Assembly (NCBI GenBank): GCA_003243915.1
Contig: QHCC01000114.1
Span: 1-44,362, forward strand
Origin: Pseudonocardiales bacterium
GTDB taxonomy: Bacteria > Actinomycetota > Actinomycetes > Mycobacteriales > Jatrophihabitantaceae
Length of the DNA stretch: 44,362 nt
Direction: 5' to 3'
How positions within the stretch are numbered: the first letter of the stretch is position 1; every line of letters begins with the position of its first letter. This document shows positions 1 to 7,816 of the stretch, one piece after another. Made by a program: the position numbers and the translations under genes. Under the pieces are notes generated by a model. That model made no database searches. It saw only the letters and a list, made by a program, of their open reading frames with translations, and had not been told where the DNA came from.

Positions 1-962
1 TGCCCGAGCATCTGCTGCACGACCTTGACGTCCGCGCCGCTCGCGATGGCGAGGGACGCGGCGGTGTGCCGCAGCCCGTGCGGTGTCAGCCCGTCCAGCC
101 CGCTCGCCCGAACGGCTCGTTCGAAGACGGTGTGCCGGAAGTTCTGCAGCCGCAGCAGACCGCCCTTCGGAGCGGTGAAGACAAAGTCGTCCGAACTCTT
201 GCCAGCAACGAGCGCGGCGAGTTCGTCGATGAGGAACCGCGGGATGGGCACGCTGCGGACCTGGTGGGTCTTCGGCGTGCTGAATACAGGGTGCCCCTTC
301 ACCTCCGCAACGGCCGCGACGATCTCGGCCCGGCGACGGAACAGGTCGAGAGAGCGCACCCGCAGCGCGGACAGCTCGCCGAAGCGCACGCCGGTGTACG
401 CGAGGAAAAGGATCGTCGTGCGGTATCCGCCCGCGGCGTCGGCGAGCTGGTCGACCTGGTCCATCGTCAGGAACATGCGCTCGGCCTTCCGGGCGCGCGG
501 CAGTGGCACCCGGTCGGCGGGGTTACGCGCGAGCCGGCCGTCGCGGATCGCCAGCGAGAGGATCAGGGACAGGACGCGGTGTGCCTGGCGCACCGTCGCA
601 GGGGCGAGGCCGGAATTGCTGAGCTCGCTCACCCAAGCGGCGACTCCCTCGTGGGTGACGTCGGAAAGCTGGACCGTCCCCCATCGAGGCAGGACGTTCA
701 CCCGCAGCAGTCCCTCGTATCGCGCCCGGGTCGAAGGTTTGAGATCGACCTTCGTTGTGAGCCATCGCGCCGACCAGGCGCCGACCGTGATCCGCCCCCG
801 AGCCGGGTCGACGTACATGCCCGATGTGACGGCTGTCGTGACCTCGTCCAGCCAGCGTTGAGCATCGATCTTGCGCGGGAAATGCCGCGAGTACTCCTTG
901 CCGGCTGCGTCTCGGTAGCGCGCTCGCCAGCGCCCGTCCTGACGTCTCGCAATGCTGGCCAT
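1..962 (-). CDS. Tyrosine site-specific integrase (3' end off window)
   Basis: This gene encodes a phage/ICE-type tyrosine recombinase that would cut and rejoin DNA at an attachment site. Reading leftward from the ATG at 962, 320 codons are open to the window edge without a stop. An AP2-like arm-binding N-terminus (residues 1-50, with GRWRARYRD) is followed by a SAM-like core-binding domain (about 58-150) and the catalytic domain. In the catalytic domain the first Arg is at 193 (TGVRFGEL), Lys at 231 (STPKTHQVR) and the HxxR pair at 295/298 (HGLRHT). The MLG(H) motif is cut at the edge and the catalytic Tyr lies outside the window. Long frames on the opposite strand here are antisense shadows. 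Its place left of two tRNA 3'-end repeats, pointing outward, suits an integrase beside the attachment site of a tRNA-targeted element. Family assignment is firm; target and activity are inferred. Confidence 0.93.
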   Translation of the reverse strand, partial: MASIARRQDGRWRARYRDAAGKEYSRHFPRKIDAQRWLDEVTTAVTSGMYVDPARGRITVGAWSARWLTTKVDLKPSTRARYEGLLRVNVLPRWGTVQLSDVTHEGVAAWVSELSNSGLAPATVRQAHRVLSLILSLAIRDGRLARNPADRVPLPRARKAERMFLTMDQVDQLADAAGGYRTTILFLAYTGVRFGELSALRVRSLDLFRRRAEIVAAVAEVKGHPVFSTPKTHQVRSVPIPRFLIDELAALVAGKSSDDFVFTAPKGGLLRLQNFRHTVFERAVRASGLDGLTPHGLRHTAASLAIASGADVKVVQQMLG

Positions 963-1069
963 GACCGCCTCCAAAGTGCGTCGAGAACACCGGGTCTACC
1001 ACCGAGTCCCGACACGCGAAAAGGGCGAAAGCAACAGCCAACGACAACCAACGCGGTTAACCTGATGAC

Positions 1070-1300
1070 GTGGCATTCGAACGGATCACGATCGACCCTG
1101 GTGTGATGGGTGGCCTGCCCTGCATCCGGGGTATGCGCATGCCTGTTGCCACCGTCGTCGGCATGGTCGCCGACGGAATGTCCGTGGACGAGATCCTCGA
1201 TGACTTCCCGGATCTCGAGGCCGAAGACATTGCCGAGGCGCTCCGCTACGCGGCGGCCGCCGTCCGTGAACGCGAGTTGCCGCTGCGCCATCCGGCATGA
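1070..1300 (+). CDS. DUF433 family antitoxin-like protein
   Basis: This 76-aa protein has the DUF433 pattern: ITIDPGVMGGLPCIRGMRMPV near the start, then a short helix-turn-helix-like region (MSVDEILDDFPDLEAEDIAEALRYA, about residues 38-62). DUF433 proteins usually sit directly upstream of PIN-like DUF5615 proteins and are regarded as antitoxins of VapBC-like pairs. The GTG start at 1070 is followed by the conserved family N-terminus. No good Shine-Dalgarno site is visible, and a TAACCT hexamer about 7 bases upstream could serve as a -10 box for a leaderless transcript. The stop overlaps the start of the next gene by four bases (ATGA), so the two are co-translated. The role as antitoxin is inferred from family and context. 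Confidence 0.88.
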   Translation: MAFERITIDPGVMGGLPCIRGMRMPVATVVGMVADGMSVDEILDDFPDLEAEDIAEALRYAAAAVRERELPLRHPA

Positions 1301-1674
1301 GGTTCCTGCTCGACCACAACCTCTCGCCCAAGGTGGCTGAGCCGCTCCGAACCGCCGGGCACGACGTCACCATCGCGCGCGAAGTCGGTCTGAGTAGCGC
1401 CAGCGATGAGGTCGTGATCGCGACGGCACGGTTGGAACGTCGGGTGCTCGTCAGTGCCGACACCGACTTCGGTGCGATCTTGGGCCTGTCGGGCGCGGCG
1501 ACGCCGTCCTTCCTACTGATGCGCCGCGCGTCGAATCAACGGCCGGCTGAGCAGGCCGCGCTGATTTTGGACAACCTCGACGTCGTCGCCGGCGACCTCG
1601 AAGGCGGAGCAATTGTCGTCCTCGGTGAAGCCACCCTTCGCATCCATCGCCTGCCCATAATCAGCGACACCTGA
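1297..1674 (+). CDS. DUF5615 PIN-like toxin-type protein
   Basis: This 125-aa protein belongs to the DUF5615 (Mut7-C/PIN-like) family. It begins MRFLLDHNLSP, where the first conserved Asp lies (residue 6). Further acidic positions follow in SASDEVVIATA and in VLVSADTDFG (about residues 52-61), as expected of a PIN-like nuclease fold. These proteins are the presumed toxins paired with DUF433 antitoxins and are thought to cleave RNA. It overlaps the DUF433 gene by four bases and is followed by a short intergenic gap. Such pairs often stabilise integrated elements, which fits the neighbouring integrase. Nuclease activity has not been shown for this copy. Confidence 0.88.
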   Translation: MRFLLDHNLSPKVAEPLRTAGHDVTIAREVGLSSASDEVVIATARLERRVLVSADTDFGAILGLSGAATPSFLLMRRASNQRPAEQAALILDNLDVVAGDLEGGAIVVLGEATLRIHRLPIISDT

Positions 1675-1763
1675 CGTCCGACCACACCGCCAATCCGCCG
1701 TCCCCACAACGGTCAACGACGCCCGTCATGAGCTTCCCAACGACCTTCCCAACGGGACGTATG

Positions 1764-1779
1764 CTACCGAAATCGGTAG
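1764..1779. promoter_or_regulatory. Inverted repeat, candidate operator
   Basis: Two 7-base arms, CTACCGA and TCGGTAG, are exact reverse complements around an AA centre. The palindrome lies 17 bases upstream of the GTG at 1797. Its size and position suit an operator for a dimeric repressor controlling the zinc-ribbon gene; the regulator is unknown. A short direct repeat (CTTCCCAACG twice, about 1734-1754) lies just upstream. Confidence 0.4.
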
Positions 1780-1796
1780 TTCCGTCGTGACGCAAC

Positions 1797-2267
1797 GTGA
1801 GGCGGTTCGAGGTGGTCTCTCGTCAGCCCAAGCGCGACGCGATCGCCCGCGAGCGCAAACGGCGACGTCAGCAGAAGGAGCCGCCGCCCGCGCCGGCCCC
1901 GGCCGCGACGACCCGACGTTCTGCCGCCAGCGCCTGCGGCTGGTGCGGCGGTGTCATCGAGGTGAAGGCCACCGGCCGGATCCCCAAGTGGTGCTCGCCG
2001 GCCTGCCGACAGCGTGCCTGGGAGCAGTCCCGCGCGGCGGCGTCAGGGCGCGCCGCGGTCGAGGTAGTCGAGCGGGTGGTGGCGGTCCCTTTCGCGCGCG
2101 AGCGGATACCTTTGCGCGAGGAGTGGCCGGGGCTGCTGCGCGAGCTCGCGGCGCAACTCGAGGACGGGCGCATATACGCCCGCGACCTACCCAACCTCGG
2201 CTCCGCCCTCAACGACCTGGCCGCCGCCTACAACCGCCGCCAGAACCTACGACGCGTCCGCCGCTGA
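1797..2267 (+). CDS. Small zinc-ribbon protein of mobile-element type
   Basis: This 156-aa protein of unknown function has a basic, proline/alanine-rich N-terminus (residues 8-42, many Arg/Lys). A probable zinc-binding module follows: CGWCGG, then CSPACRQRAWEQSR (about residues 47-77), four cysteines in a CxxC...CxxxC arrangement. The C-terminal half is helical (LREEWPGLLRELAAQLEDG). Short proteins with the CSxxCRQRAWE signature occur in actinobacterial integrated elements. The GTG at 1797 is the first start in frame and no strong ribosome site precedes it, so the true start may be slightly downstream. The overlapping longer frame from 1787 is low-complexity Arg/Pro/Ala and was rejected. DNA binding is plausible but unproven. 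Confidence 0.62.
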   Translation: MRRFEVVSRQPKRDAIARERKRRRQQKEPPPAPAPAATTRRSAASACGWCGGVIEVKATGRIPKWCSPACRQRAWEQSRAAASGRAAVEVVERVVAVPFARERIPLREEWPGLLRELAAQLEDGRIYARDLPNLGSALNDLAAAYNRRQNLRRVRR

Positions 2268-2408
2268 GCCGTCCAGGTCTCCGACGAACAGGCACCCATG
2301 GCTGTCGCCAGAACGCGCTCACATCGGGCGCGACCGCGCACTGTCGGCGCCATGAGCGGATGATGACAGGATCCACATGAACGACAGGGGTGGGGAGGTA
2401 GCACAGGC

Positions 2409-3035
2409 GTGCGGCGACGGACCAAGGCAGCAGCCTTGATAGTTGGCGCCTCGTCGACCTTCGGCCTAGCGGCATGCACACACGCGCGCCCGCGCCCGGC
2501 CCCTGCGGTCACCCATACCCAGGTCACGACCCGCGGCCCCTCCGCGATTCCAACCAGGCCGGTCCCAGCCGGCCCGACCACCTCGACGACCCAGCATTGC
2601 CCTCTGGTCCCGTTGGCACTAGCCGCGCCGACCATCGGTCAGCGGCTAGATCACGCCACTGTGCAGACGAGCGGCGGCAAGACAGTGGGGTGCAAGTTCT
2701 ACCCCATCACCACCGGCCTTGCCACGTCGGAGCACCTGCCGACGAAAGGTTTCCCTTCCGCGCAGATAACCTTTACCACTTACCCAAGCGCTGAATCTGC
2801 GCGCCAGGTACTGGCCATCGTGTCTAGAGCGGGAGGGTCGCCGTCATTGCAGTCGATCGACGGATTAGTTGCAGAGACATTCCAGACGCACTTCTATCCG
2901 CCGGACGGCGAGGCAGACTGGGCCTGCGCCTTCATCAAGGGACCGAAACTGATCACTGTTCTCGTGGCCGAGCCCACGGGTCAGGGCCAGACGAACGCCA
3001 TCGCTCTTGCCGAGGCATTCGCCTCCAAGGTCTGA
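2409..3035 (+). CDS. Secreted lipoprotein, DUF2020-like
   Basis: This 208-aa protein starts at GTG 2409 behind a strong GGGGAGGT ribosome site (about 2392-2399). It has a basic N-terminus (MRRRTKAAA), a hydrophobic stretch and a lipobox ending LAAC at residue 23, so it is probably exported and lipidated. A Pro/Thr-rich spacer (about 25-62) precedes a globular domain containing two further cysteines (CKFYPITTG and WACAFIKGP) that could form a disulphide, the ITFTTYPSAESA segment and a C-terminal AIALAEAFASKV helix. The layout resembles DUF2020-type actinobacterial lipoproteins; that match is from memory of the pattern and is tentative. It is the last gene before the first tRNA-end repeat. Confidence 0.72.
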   Translation: MRRRTKAAALIVGASSTFGLAACTHARPRPAPAVTHTQVTTRGPSAIPTRPVPAGPTTSTTQHCPLVPLALAAPTIGQRLDHATVQTSGGKTVGCKFYPITTGLATSEHLPTKGFPSAQITFTTYPSAESARQVLAIVSRAGGSPSLQSIDGLVAETFQTHFYPPDGEADWACAFIKGPKLITVLVAEPTGQGQTNAIALAEAFASKV

Positions 3036-3264
3036 ACGAGCGGCACGCACATCGGCAGTTCCGGTCGACTACCGGCCGTCGTCCGCACCAACGAAGTTGA
3101 TCATTAGCAGTCCGTATCTAGTCCGCAAGAATTCCAGAAGTGCTCGTAAACGGCCGTTGACGACCAACGGCGCCCAAGTGCCTGTAGTTCAGGAGATACG
3201 GGACCTGTAGCCACTTACCGACACGAGCCGACAACAGTCAAAATGAGGCGCGAACGCACTTTTA
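3036..3264. other. Non-coding stretch before the left attachment repeat
   Basis: No convincing gene is present. The sequence is less GC-rich than its surroundings in places (for example around 3095-3150). This is typical of DNA next to attachment sites, where arm-type integrase sites lie, but no repeated arm motif could be assigned. Small frames here lack ribosome sites and family signatures. Confidence 0.35.
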
Positions 3265-3301
3265 ATCCGTAGGTTGCGGGTTCGAGCCCCGCGGGGCCCA
3301 C
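3265..3301 (+). repeat. tRNA 3'-end fragment, attachment-site-like direct repeat copy 1
   Basis: These 37 bases are identical to 33039-33075. They contain the 3' side of an anticodon stem, a variable loop, a full T arm (stem GCGGG/CCCGC around loop TTCGAGC) and the 3' acceptor strand GGGGCCC plus discriminator A. Immediately upstream, bases 3259-3265 read CTTTTAA, a tRNA-Lys(UUU) anticodon loop, with four of five pairs of an anticodon stem; this part is not shared with copy 2. The D arm and 5' acceptor strand (GGGCCCC expected) are absent, so this is not a working tRNA. Such 3' fragments are the usual scars left when a tyrosine integrase inserts DNA into a tRNA gene. The arms GGCCCAC (3295-3301) and GTGGGCC (3317-3323) also form an inverted repeat at its edge. 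Confidence 0.85.
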
Positions 3302-3382
3302 TACATCCCTTATTTTGTGGGCCTCCCGCCATCTGATGTGATGCATGAATGTGCCAACGGTTACATGACGGTCACCATCGTC

Positions 3383-3511
3383 GCGCGGACCCGTGTGGTC
3401 GTCCGCACCGCAAGCCGCGCCCAGCTCGAGGTCGGAGCCTGGACCGAAGATCGTTACAACCGCCGCAGTCGGCACTCCTCGATCGGCTAGCTCACCCCGG
3501 TCGCATTCGAA
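3383..3511 (+). pseudogene. IS3-family transposase C-terminal relic
   Basis: In one frame the stretch 3401-3511 reads as the end of an IS3-type DDE transposase: a helix, then VGAWTEDRYNRRSRHSSIG, an in-frame TAG at 3488-3490, and LTPVAFE. The motif YNxRRxHSxIG...P.xFE is the standard C-terminal signature of IS3 OrfB (rve domain). No catalytic domain, OrfA or terminal inverted repeats were found, and the frame is stopped, so this is an inert fragment. It lies about 80-100 bases from the tRNA-end repeat, a common site for insertion-sequence debris at island edges. Confidence 0.55.
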
Positions 3512-3614
3512 TGCAACACTGCAACCACCCCCGCGGCAGATCAACAAGCCGCATAACCCCGAGTCCACCAGACGGGGTCAAGGCCAGGACGCCAATGCAG
3601 GCCGTCGGCAATGC

Positions 3615-4616
3615 TCAGGTCATTGTGAGCATCACCTTCAGGTGGTCACCGCTGCGGCACGCGTCGAATGCCTCGGCGGCATCCGCCAGCGGGAATCGAC
3701 CAGTCACCAAGCGTGAGAGCTGTATCTGCGCACCCGCAGCCAGCTGAACTGCGCGCGCATAGTCTCGCGGTCGAGCGGCTCGCGAGTTCACGATGGTCAG
3801 TTCCTTGAAGTACCACTGATACGTGGGCAGCTCGGCCGTGCCGGGAACCGTGCCGAATACTAGGACCGTGCCCGTGGCGCCAGCCAGCTCGATCGATTGG
3901 CGCAAGGTTGCGGCCTGCCCTGCCGCCTCGACGACCAAATCCGGTCCGTCGCTGCCGGTCCACTCCGTGACTACGCCAGGCGCCTCTTCCGGCGTCGCGA
4001 CGGCGACTGCTCCCAGGCGTAGAGCGAGCTCGCGCTTCCACGCCGAACGCGTCACACCGACGACGTCGGTGACTCCCCGTGCTTTCAAGAGTTGCACGTG
4101 CAGCAAGCCGGCGACGCCTAGCCCGACAACCACTGCTGACTGGCCAGGGAACACGTCTACCAGGGTTTGCGCATGCACGCAGGTTGCAAGCACTTGCAAG
4201 ACCGCGGCTTCATCCAACCCAACGCTGTCTGGTACCGGGTGCAGCCGATTCTCATCCACCGCCATCAACTCGGCGAATCCACCGTCGACGTCCCGACCGC
4301 GCAATGCGCCGGTCGAGCACAGGTACCCGTGATCTGCACGGCACATGCTGCAGCGCCCGCATTCCTCACCAGGATCGACTAGGACGCGCGTTCCGGCTGG
4401 AATGGAACGAGCCGGCCCTTCCGACACGACGCGGCCGATCATCTCGTGACCGATCACCAGCGGATGATCGACGGGTATCGCACCAGACACGATCTTCAAG
4501 TCTGTCCCGCACAATCCCGCCCGCTCGATCCGGATCAGCGCACGGCCGCCCGCGGAAGGCTCCGGTACGTCGCGAACAACGATACGGCCGACATCCTCGA
4601 CGACGACTGCTTTCAT
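3615..4616 (-). CDS. Zinc-dependent alcohol dehydrogenase (MDR family)
   Basis: This 333-aa medium-chain dehydrogenase would oxidise a secondary or polyol-type alcohol, or reduce the ketone, with NAD(P). Catalytic zinc ligands are visible at Cys36 (AGLCGTD) and His57-Glu58 (VIGHEM). The structural zinc lobe has four cysteines at 86, 89, 92 and 100 (CGRCSMCRADHGYLC). The Rossmann motif GLGVAG is at 165-170. Length and motifs match threonine/sorbitol dehydrogenase-like enzymes. It is the last gene of a leftward operon, 49 bases after the PEP-utilising enzyme gene and downstream of the M24 hydrolase gene, which implies a shared substrate. The exact alcohol cannot be read from the sequence. Confidence 0.93.
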   Translation of the reverse strand: MKAVVVEDVGRIVVRDVPEPSAGGRALIRIERAGLCGTDLKIVSGAIPVDHPLVIGHEMIGRVVSEGPARSIPAGTRVLVDPGEECGRCSMCRADHGYLCSTGALRGRDVDGGFAELMAVDENRLHPVPDSVGLDEAAVLQVLATCVHAQTLVDVFPGQSAVVVGLGVAGLLHVQLLKARGVTDVVGVTRSAWKRELALRLGAVAVATPEEAPGVVTEWTGSDGPDLVVEAAGQAATLRQSIELAGATGTVLVFGTVPGTAELPTYQWYFKELTIVNSRAARPRDYARAVQLAAGAQIQLSRLVTGRFPLADAAEAFDACRSGDHLKVMLTMT

Positions 4617-4665
4617 GTGGCTCTTGTCCCCACCATCGTTCGGAAGATCAACGCCGGACCCGCGA

Positions 4666-6390
4666 TCATTCGCGACATACGTCGACCGTGACGGTGCCGC
4701 GGGTACCGTCCACCGCCACTAACACCTCCGCTGCACCACCTGCACGGAGCAACGGCATCAACTGTTCCGCGTCGCAGCCCAGGACCGTAGGCAGCGCTAG
4801 GGATCGAGCTACTTCGACGAGGTGCGCCGCCTCGCTTCCCCCGAACGTCACCAACGCCGACGCGCCCCACAGCAATTGGGCGAGCTGAGGTATCGGTCGT
4901 GGCGCTATGAGGACCATCCGCGGCGCCGGCACAAATGCGGTGGGTAGCCCTGGGACCACGACCGCCGGGCCGGCCGCGGTGCCGCCGCAAGCCGCCTCAC
5001 CGGACACGACCGTGCCGGTTGCGCGCACGATCGTGTGCAGGACCGGCTCCCATCGCCGCAGCGCGCGTTCACGATTTCTTCGCGCCACGACCGAGCCGGC
5101 TTCGCCGCTGATATCGGCGTTCAATAACGTCGCGACGAGGTCAACCGGCAGTCCCCAGAAATCGGCACGGTCGGCAATGACCTTCGTCGCCACCAAGTGA
5201 TCAGCAATGACGTAGAACACCCGCAGCAGCTCGGCCACTTCGTGCGACCCCGCCGCGGGCAATCGCTCGAGACGACTCACCGCGTCGATCAGATCGCCGC
5301 CCCGCATCTGCGCGAAGGTCTCCGTCGAGTCGTGGATCTCTCCGCGCCACAGACGCTCACGCAGTTGATGCGCCACGGCCTGGGCGTGATTCCATTCCGC
5401 TTGGGCATTGGGGTGGACCGCAGGGCCGGTCGGAACTGTTTCGACGCTTCTGGCCTCGCTGGTCAGGCCCGCGAGCACCGCCGGTAGTAGCAGCGTCTCG
5501 CCGAGCGGGCCCGCGAACGCGTACGTAAGCCGTGCTACCACGGCCGCTGCAGACGGAATCGAGCTGACGGGTTCGAGATCACCCGGCGCGACTGGCGCTC
5601 GCACAGCCGACCGCTTGGCTTGCAGCAGGAACAGGCCACCATCCTCAGTTGCAGCCCACTCGATGTGATCGTCACCGAGTGTGTTCTGTACTTCGATCGC
5701 CAGGCGCACCACATCCTTGAGAACCGCCGCGCCCGCTAGTGCCACGGCGCTCTCGCCGCAGACGGTGAACGCGCTGCGCACCCCACCAGTTACACGCGCG
5801 GTCTCACCGCGAGCCCATCCGCTCAACAGCGGAGCCGGCGACCCCTTCACCACGACCACCGTGACCTGATCGCCGTGGACGTGGGCCGTTCCGGAAAGCG
5901 TCGGGTATACCTCGGGCTGCACGAGGACGGCCATTCCTACCGCTGGTGCCGTGTCGCGCTTGGTCAGCTCGCACGTCACGACTCGCTGCGGCACTGCCGA
6001 CGCCCAAACTCCTCGGATCGCTGTCGCGATGTCGTCAACGCCCACTCCGAGGTACGAGGTGAACACCCCCGCGTATGCAGCACTCGATTCCAACGGAGAG
6101 GACGAGCGAACGACCAGGGTCTTGCCGAGGCTTGCCACTTGCGCGGCCAGGTCGTCCAGCTCCCCTAGGTCGAACTCCATTATCGCGAGCTTCTCCGCGT
6201 GCGGTCCCGAAGAGGCGCCGCGAACGCAAGCCGCCGCGAGCGCTGGCAAACTCGCCGAAACGGCGAGGACCACGCCCGGCAGGACCGGCAGACCGAGCCG
6301 CAAGGCGCTAGCCAGGCCAGCGGCCTTTGCGCCTGCTACTGAACAATCGAGGGAGGCTTCGTCGGAAAGCCAGAAAACCTCCATCGTCAC
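4666..6390 (-). CDS. PEP-utilising phosphotransferase (PPDK/PEP synthase-like, short form)
   Basis: This 574-aa protein joins a pyruvate-phosphate dikinase-type ATP-grasp domain (about residues 15-270) to a C-terminal swivelling phosphohistidine domain (about 455-570). Visible signatures are AGAKAAGLASALRLGLPVLPG near the N-terminus, VVRSSSPLESSAAYAGVF, and HIEWAATEDGGLFLLQAKR, which closes the ATP site. The likely phosphorylated His is 523 in EAAHLVEVARSLALPTVLG. The protein lacks the PEP/pyruvate-binding barrel of PEP synthase (usually near 800 aa). Its short middle region instead resembles drug- or phenol-phosphorylating relatives such as rifampicin phosphotransferase and phenylphosphate synthase. 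Its start lies 2 bases from the stop of the M24 gene. An ATP-driven phosphorylation of the pathway substrate is inferred. Confidence 0.82.
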   Translation of the reverse strand: MTMEVFWLSDEASLDCSVAGAKAAGLASALRLGLPVLPGVVLAVSASLPALAAACVRGASSGPHAEKLAIMEFDLGELDDLAAQVASLGKTLVVRSSSPLESSAAYAGVFTSYLGVGVDDIATAIRGVWASAVPQRVVTCELTKRDTAPAVGMAVLVQPEVYPTLSGTAHVHGDQVTVVVVKGSPAPLLSGWARGETARVTGGVRSAFTVCGESAVALAGAAVLKDVVRLAIEVQNTLGDDHIEWAATEDGGLFLLQAKRSAVRAPVAPGDLEPVSSIPSAAAVVARLTYAFAGPLGETLLLPAVLAGLTSEARSVETVPTGPAVHPNAQAEWNHAQAVAHQLRERLWRGEIHDSTETFAQMRGGDLIDAVSRLERLPAAGSHEVAELLRVFYVIADHLVATKVIADRADFWGLPVDLVATLLNADISGEAGSVVARRNRERALRRWEPVLHTIVRATGTVVSGEAACGGTAAGPAVVVPGLPTAFVPAPRMVLIAPRPIPQLAQLLWGASALVTFGGSEAAHLVEVARSLALPTVLGCDAEQLMPLLRAGGAAEVLVAVDGTRGTVTVDVCRE

Positions 6391-6391
6391 A

Positions 6392-7627
6392 TCAGCCTGC
6401 GACGGTGATTTCGCTTACCGGGAAGGTGGTGATGAGCTCTGGTCCGTCTTCCTGGACGATGATCATTTCCTCGATTCGCACGCCGAACTCATGCACCTTG
6501 CCGTGCTGGGTCTCGAGCGCGAAGACCATGCCTTGCTGAATCTCCTGCGGGTAGTCCAAAGACCAGATCCGAGAGATGACCGGCATGTCGTACTGAGCAA
6601 GGCCGAGCCCGTGGCCCCAGAGATTGGCAGCCGCTTGGTCTTCGTCCGCGTACCCCCAGATCTCCATCGCCGAGGGCCAGCGTGAGGCGATATCGGCGGT
6701 CGTGGCGCCGGGTCGCACGGCGGCGATCGAGTCGTTTAGCCAGCCCAGCGCGATGTCGTAGTACTGTTTGTGTTCTGCCGTCGGTTTCCCGCCGACACAG
6801 TAGGTGCGGTAGTAGCAGGACTTGAACCCGTTCCAGGTGAGCGCCGCCAGGTCGATGATGACGATCTCGCCGGGACGGATGATGCGGTCGGAGAAGTTCC
6901 GCCAGTTCGGCCATGCATTCGGACCGGAGGACACAATGATATCTTCCACGTCCTCCATACCCGGGATGTCGTAGAGGTACTTCATTCCGAAGGCCGTGAC
7001 CTGATTCTCCGTCAAACCCGGCTTGAGGAACTTCGAGAACTCGTAGTGAAGCGCGTCACCGATCGCACCCACTATCCGCATCGCTTCGTGCTCGTCCCGA
7101 TTCTTGACCGCGCGCGCCTCCATCATCGGTGTCATGCCGTCAGTCCACGAGATGTGGGCCCGCTCGAACGCTCTGATCATGTTGATGTCGATAAAATCGA
7201 CGCCGAGAGGCTGGTCCCGAACCCCGGCCTCCTCCAGAGCCTCGAGCAATGCCTTGACAAACTTCGTAACCTGCATCTCCGAGGCCGGACCAGCAGCGCC
7301 TTTGATCCAGGAGAACGAGTGGCGCACGTTCTCCTTGGGGATCCAGGGTGAGTGCTTCTCGACGTGGATGCCGATGTCGCCCTGCTCGAAGAGGATCGGC
7401 TCCCGGCCCTCGACCAGTACGGCGTACCGCAGGCCTGGCTTCAGCCGGTTCCAGCCAGGAGTCAGCGTCGAGGTGATGTAACGGATGTTCTCGTCGTACA
7501 TGCACAGGATGGCGCCCAGGCCATGCTTACGCATCGACTCGCGGGCTCGTTCGACGCGGTATTCGCGCATCCGTTGCCAGTTGATGCGCTCCTGCCAGTC
7601 CACGCTCCCCGTGCCGAACGAAGCCAT
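6392..7627 (-). CDS. M24 'pita-bread' hydrolase (Xaa-Pro peptidase/creatinase/DddP-like)
   Basis: This 411-aa member of the M24 fold has a creatinase-like N-terminal domain (NIRYITSTLTPGWNRLKPG) and a C-terminal pita-bread domain. Three metal-ligand positions are recognisable: His in WGHGLGL, Glu in FALETQHG and Glu in GVRIEEM. The first Asp sits in VIIDLAAL. The second Asp of the usual SDxxRT motif is Cys here (SCYYRTY), so a standard dinuclear site may be lost. Relatives with altered sites, such as creatinase or the DMSP lyase DddP, act on small non-peptide molecules. The ATG at 7627 was chosen because GGAAGGGA lies 8 bases upstream; a GTG at 7666 lacks such a site. First gene of a three-gene operon, divergent from the GntR gene. 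Confidence 0.85.
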   Translation of the reverse strand: MASFGTGSVDWQERINWQRMREYRVERARESMRKHGLGAILCMYDENIRYITSTLTPGWNRLKPGLRYAVLVEGREPILFEQGDIGIHVEKHSPWIPKENVRHSFSWIKGAAGPASEMQVTKFVKALLEALEEAGVRDQPLGVDFIDINMIRAFERAHISWTDGMTPMMEARAVKNRDEHEAMRIVGAIGDALHYEFSKFLKPGLTENQVTAFGMKYLYDIPGMEDVEDIIVSSGPNAWPNWRNFSDRIIRPGEIVIIDLAALTWNGFKSCYYRTYCVGGKPTAEHKQYYDIALGWLNDSIAAVRPGATTADIASRWPSAMEIWGYADEDQAAANLWGHGLGLAQYDMPVISRIWSLDYPQEIQQGMVFALETQHGKVHEFGVRIEEMIIVQEDGPELITTFPVSEITVAG

Positions 7628-7696
7628 CCTCGAGATCCCTTCCGTCGATACGGGCCGCGATGACACGCCATCGGCATCGGCCGACGGGGTGGCGCT

Positions 7697-7727
7697 AACC
7701 TACATCATGCAATGTGCATGGTGTCAA
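7697..7727 (-). promoter_or_regulatory. Promoter with embedded palindromic operator (site D)
   Basis: On the minus strand TTGACA (7727-7722) is a perfect -35 box, and TAGGTT (7702-7697) or the overlapping TGTAGG is a possible -10. Between them sits a perfect palindrome, ATGCA-ATG-TGCAT (7707-7719). A protein bound there would block the polymerase. The promoter would drive the M24/PEP/ADH operon, with a leader of about 60 bases to the ATG at 7627. The likely binder is the adjacent GntR regulator (inference). Confidence 0.6.
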
Positions 7728-7816
7728 GACGACATGTCTGGACGCGACAGCGGCGGCACGACTGGCCGGCTCGCCACGTTCTCGTCACGTCGGTGCAAAC
7801 AGCGTTCGGGGAGTCG

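Noticed and set aside
25-1106. Long rightward frames over the integrase
   Set aside because: They are antisense to a clear integrase with catalytic residues and are Arg/Ser/Pro-rich.
3240-3301. Functional tRNA-Lys gene
   Set aside because: Only the 3' half is present; no D arm and no 5' acceptor strand complementary to GGGGCCC.
3215-3568. Leftward frame containing GPAGLEPATYGLK
   Set aside because: This peptide is the well-known false translation of a tRNA 3' end read on the opposite strand; it covers repeat copy 1 and the IS3 relic.
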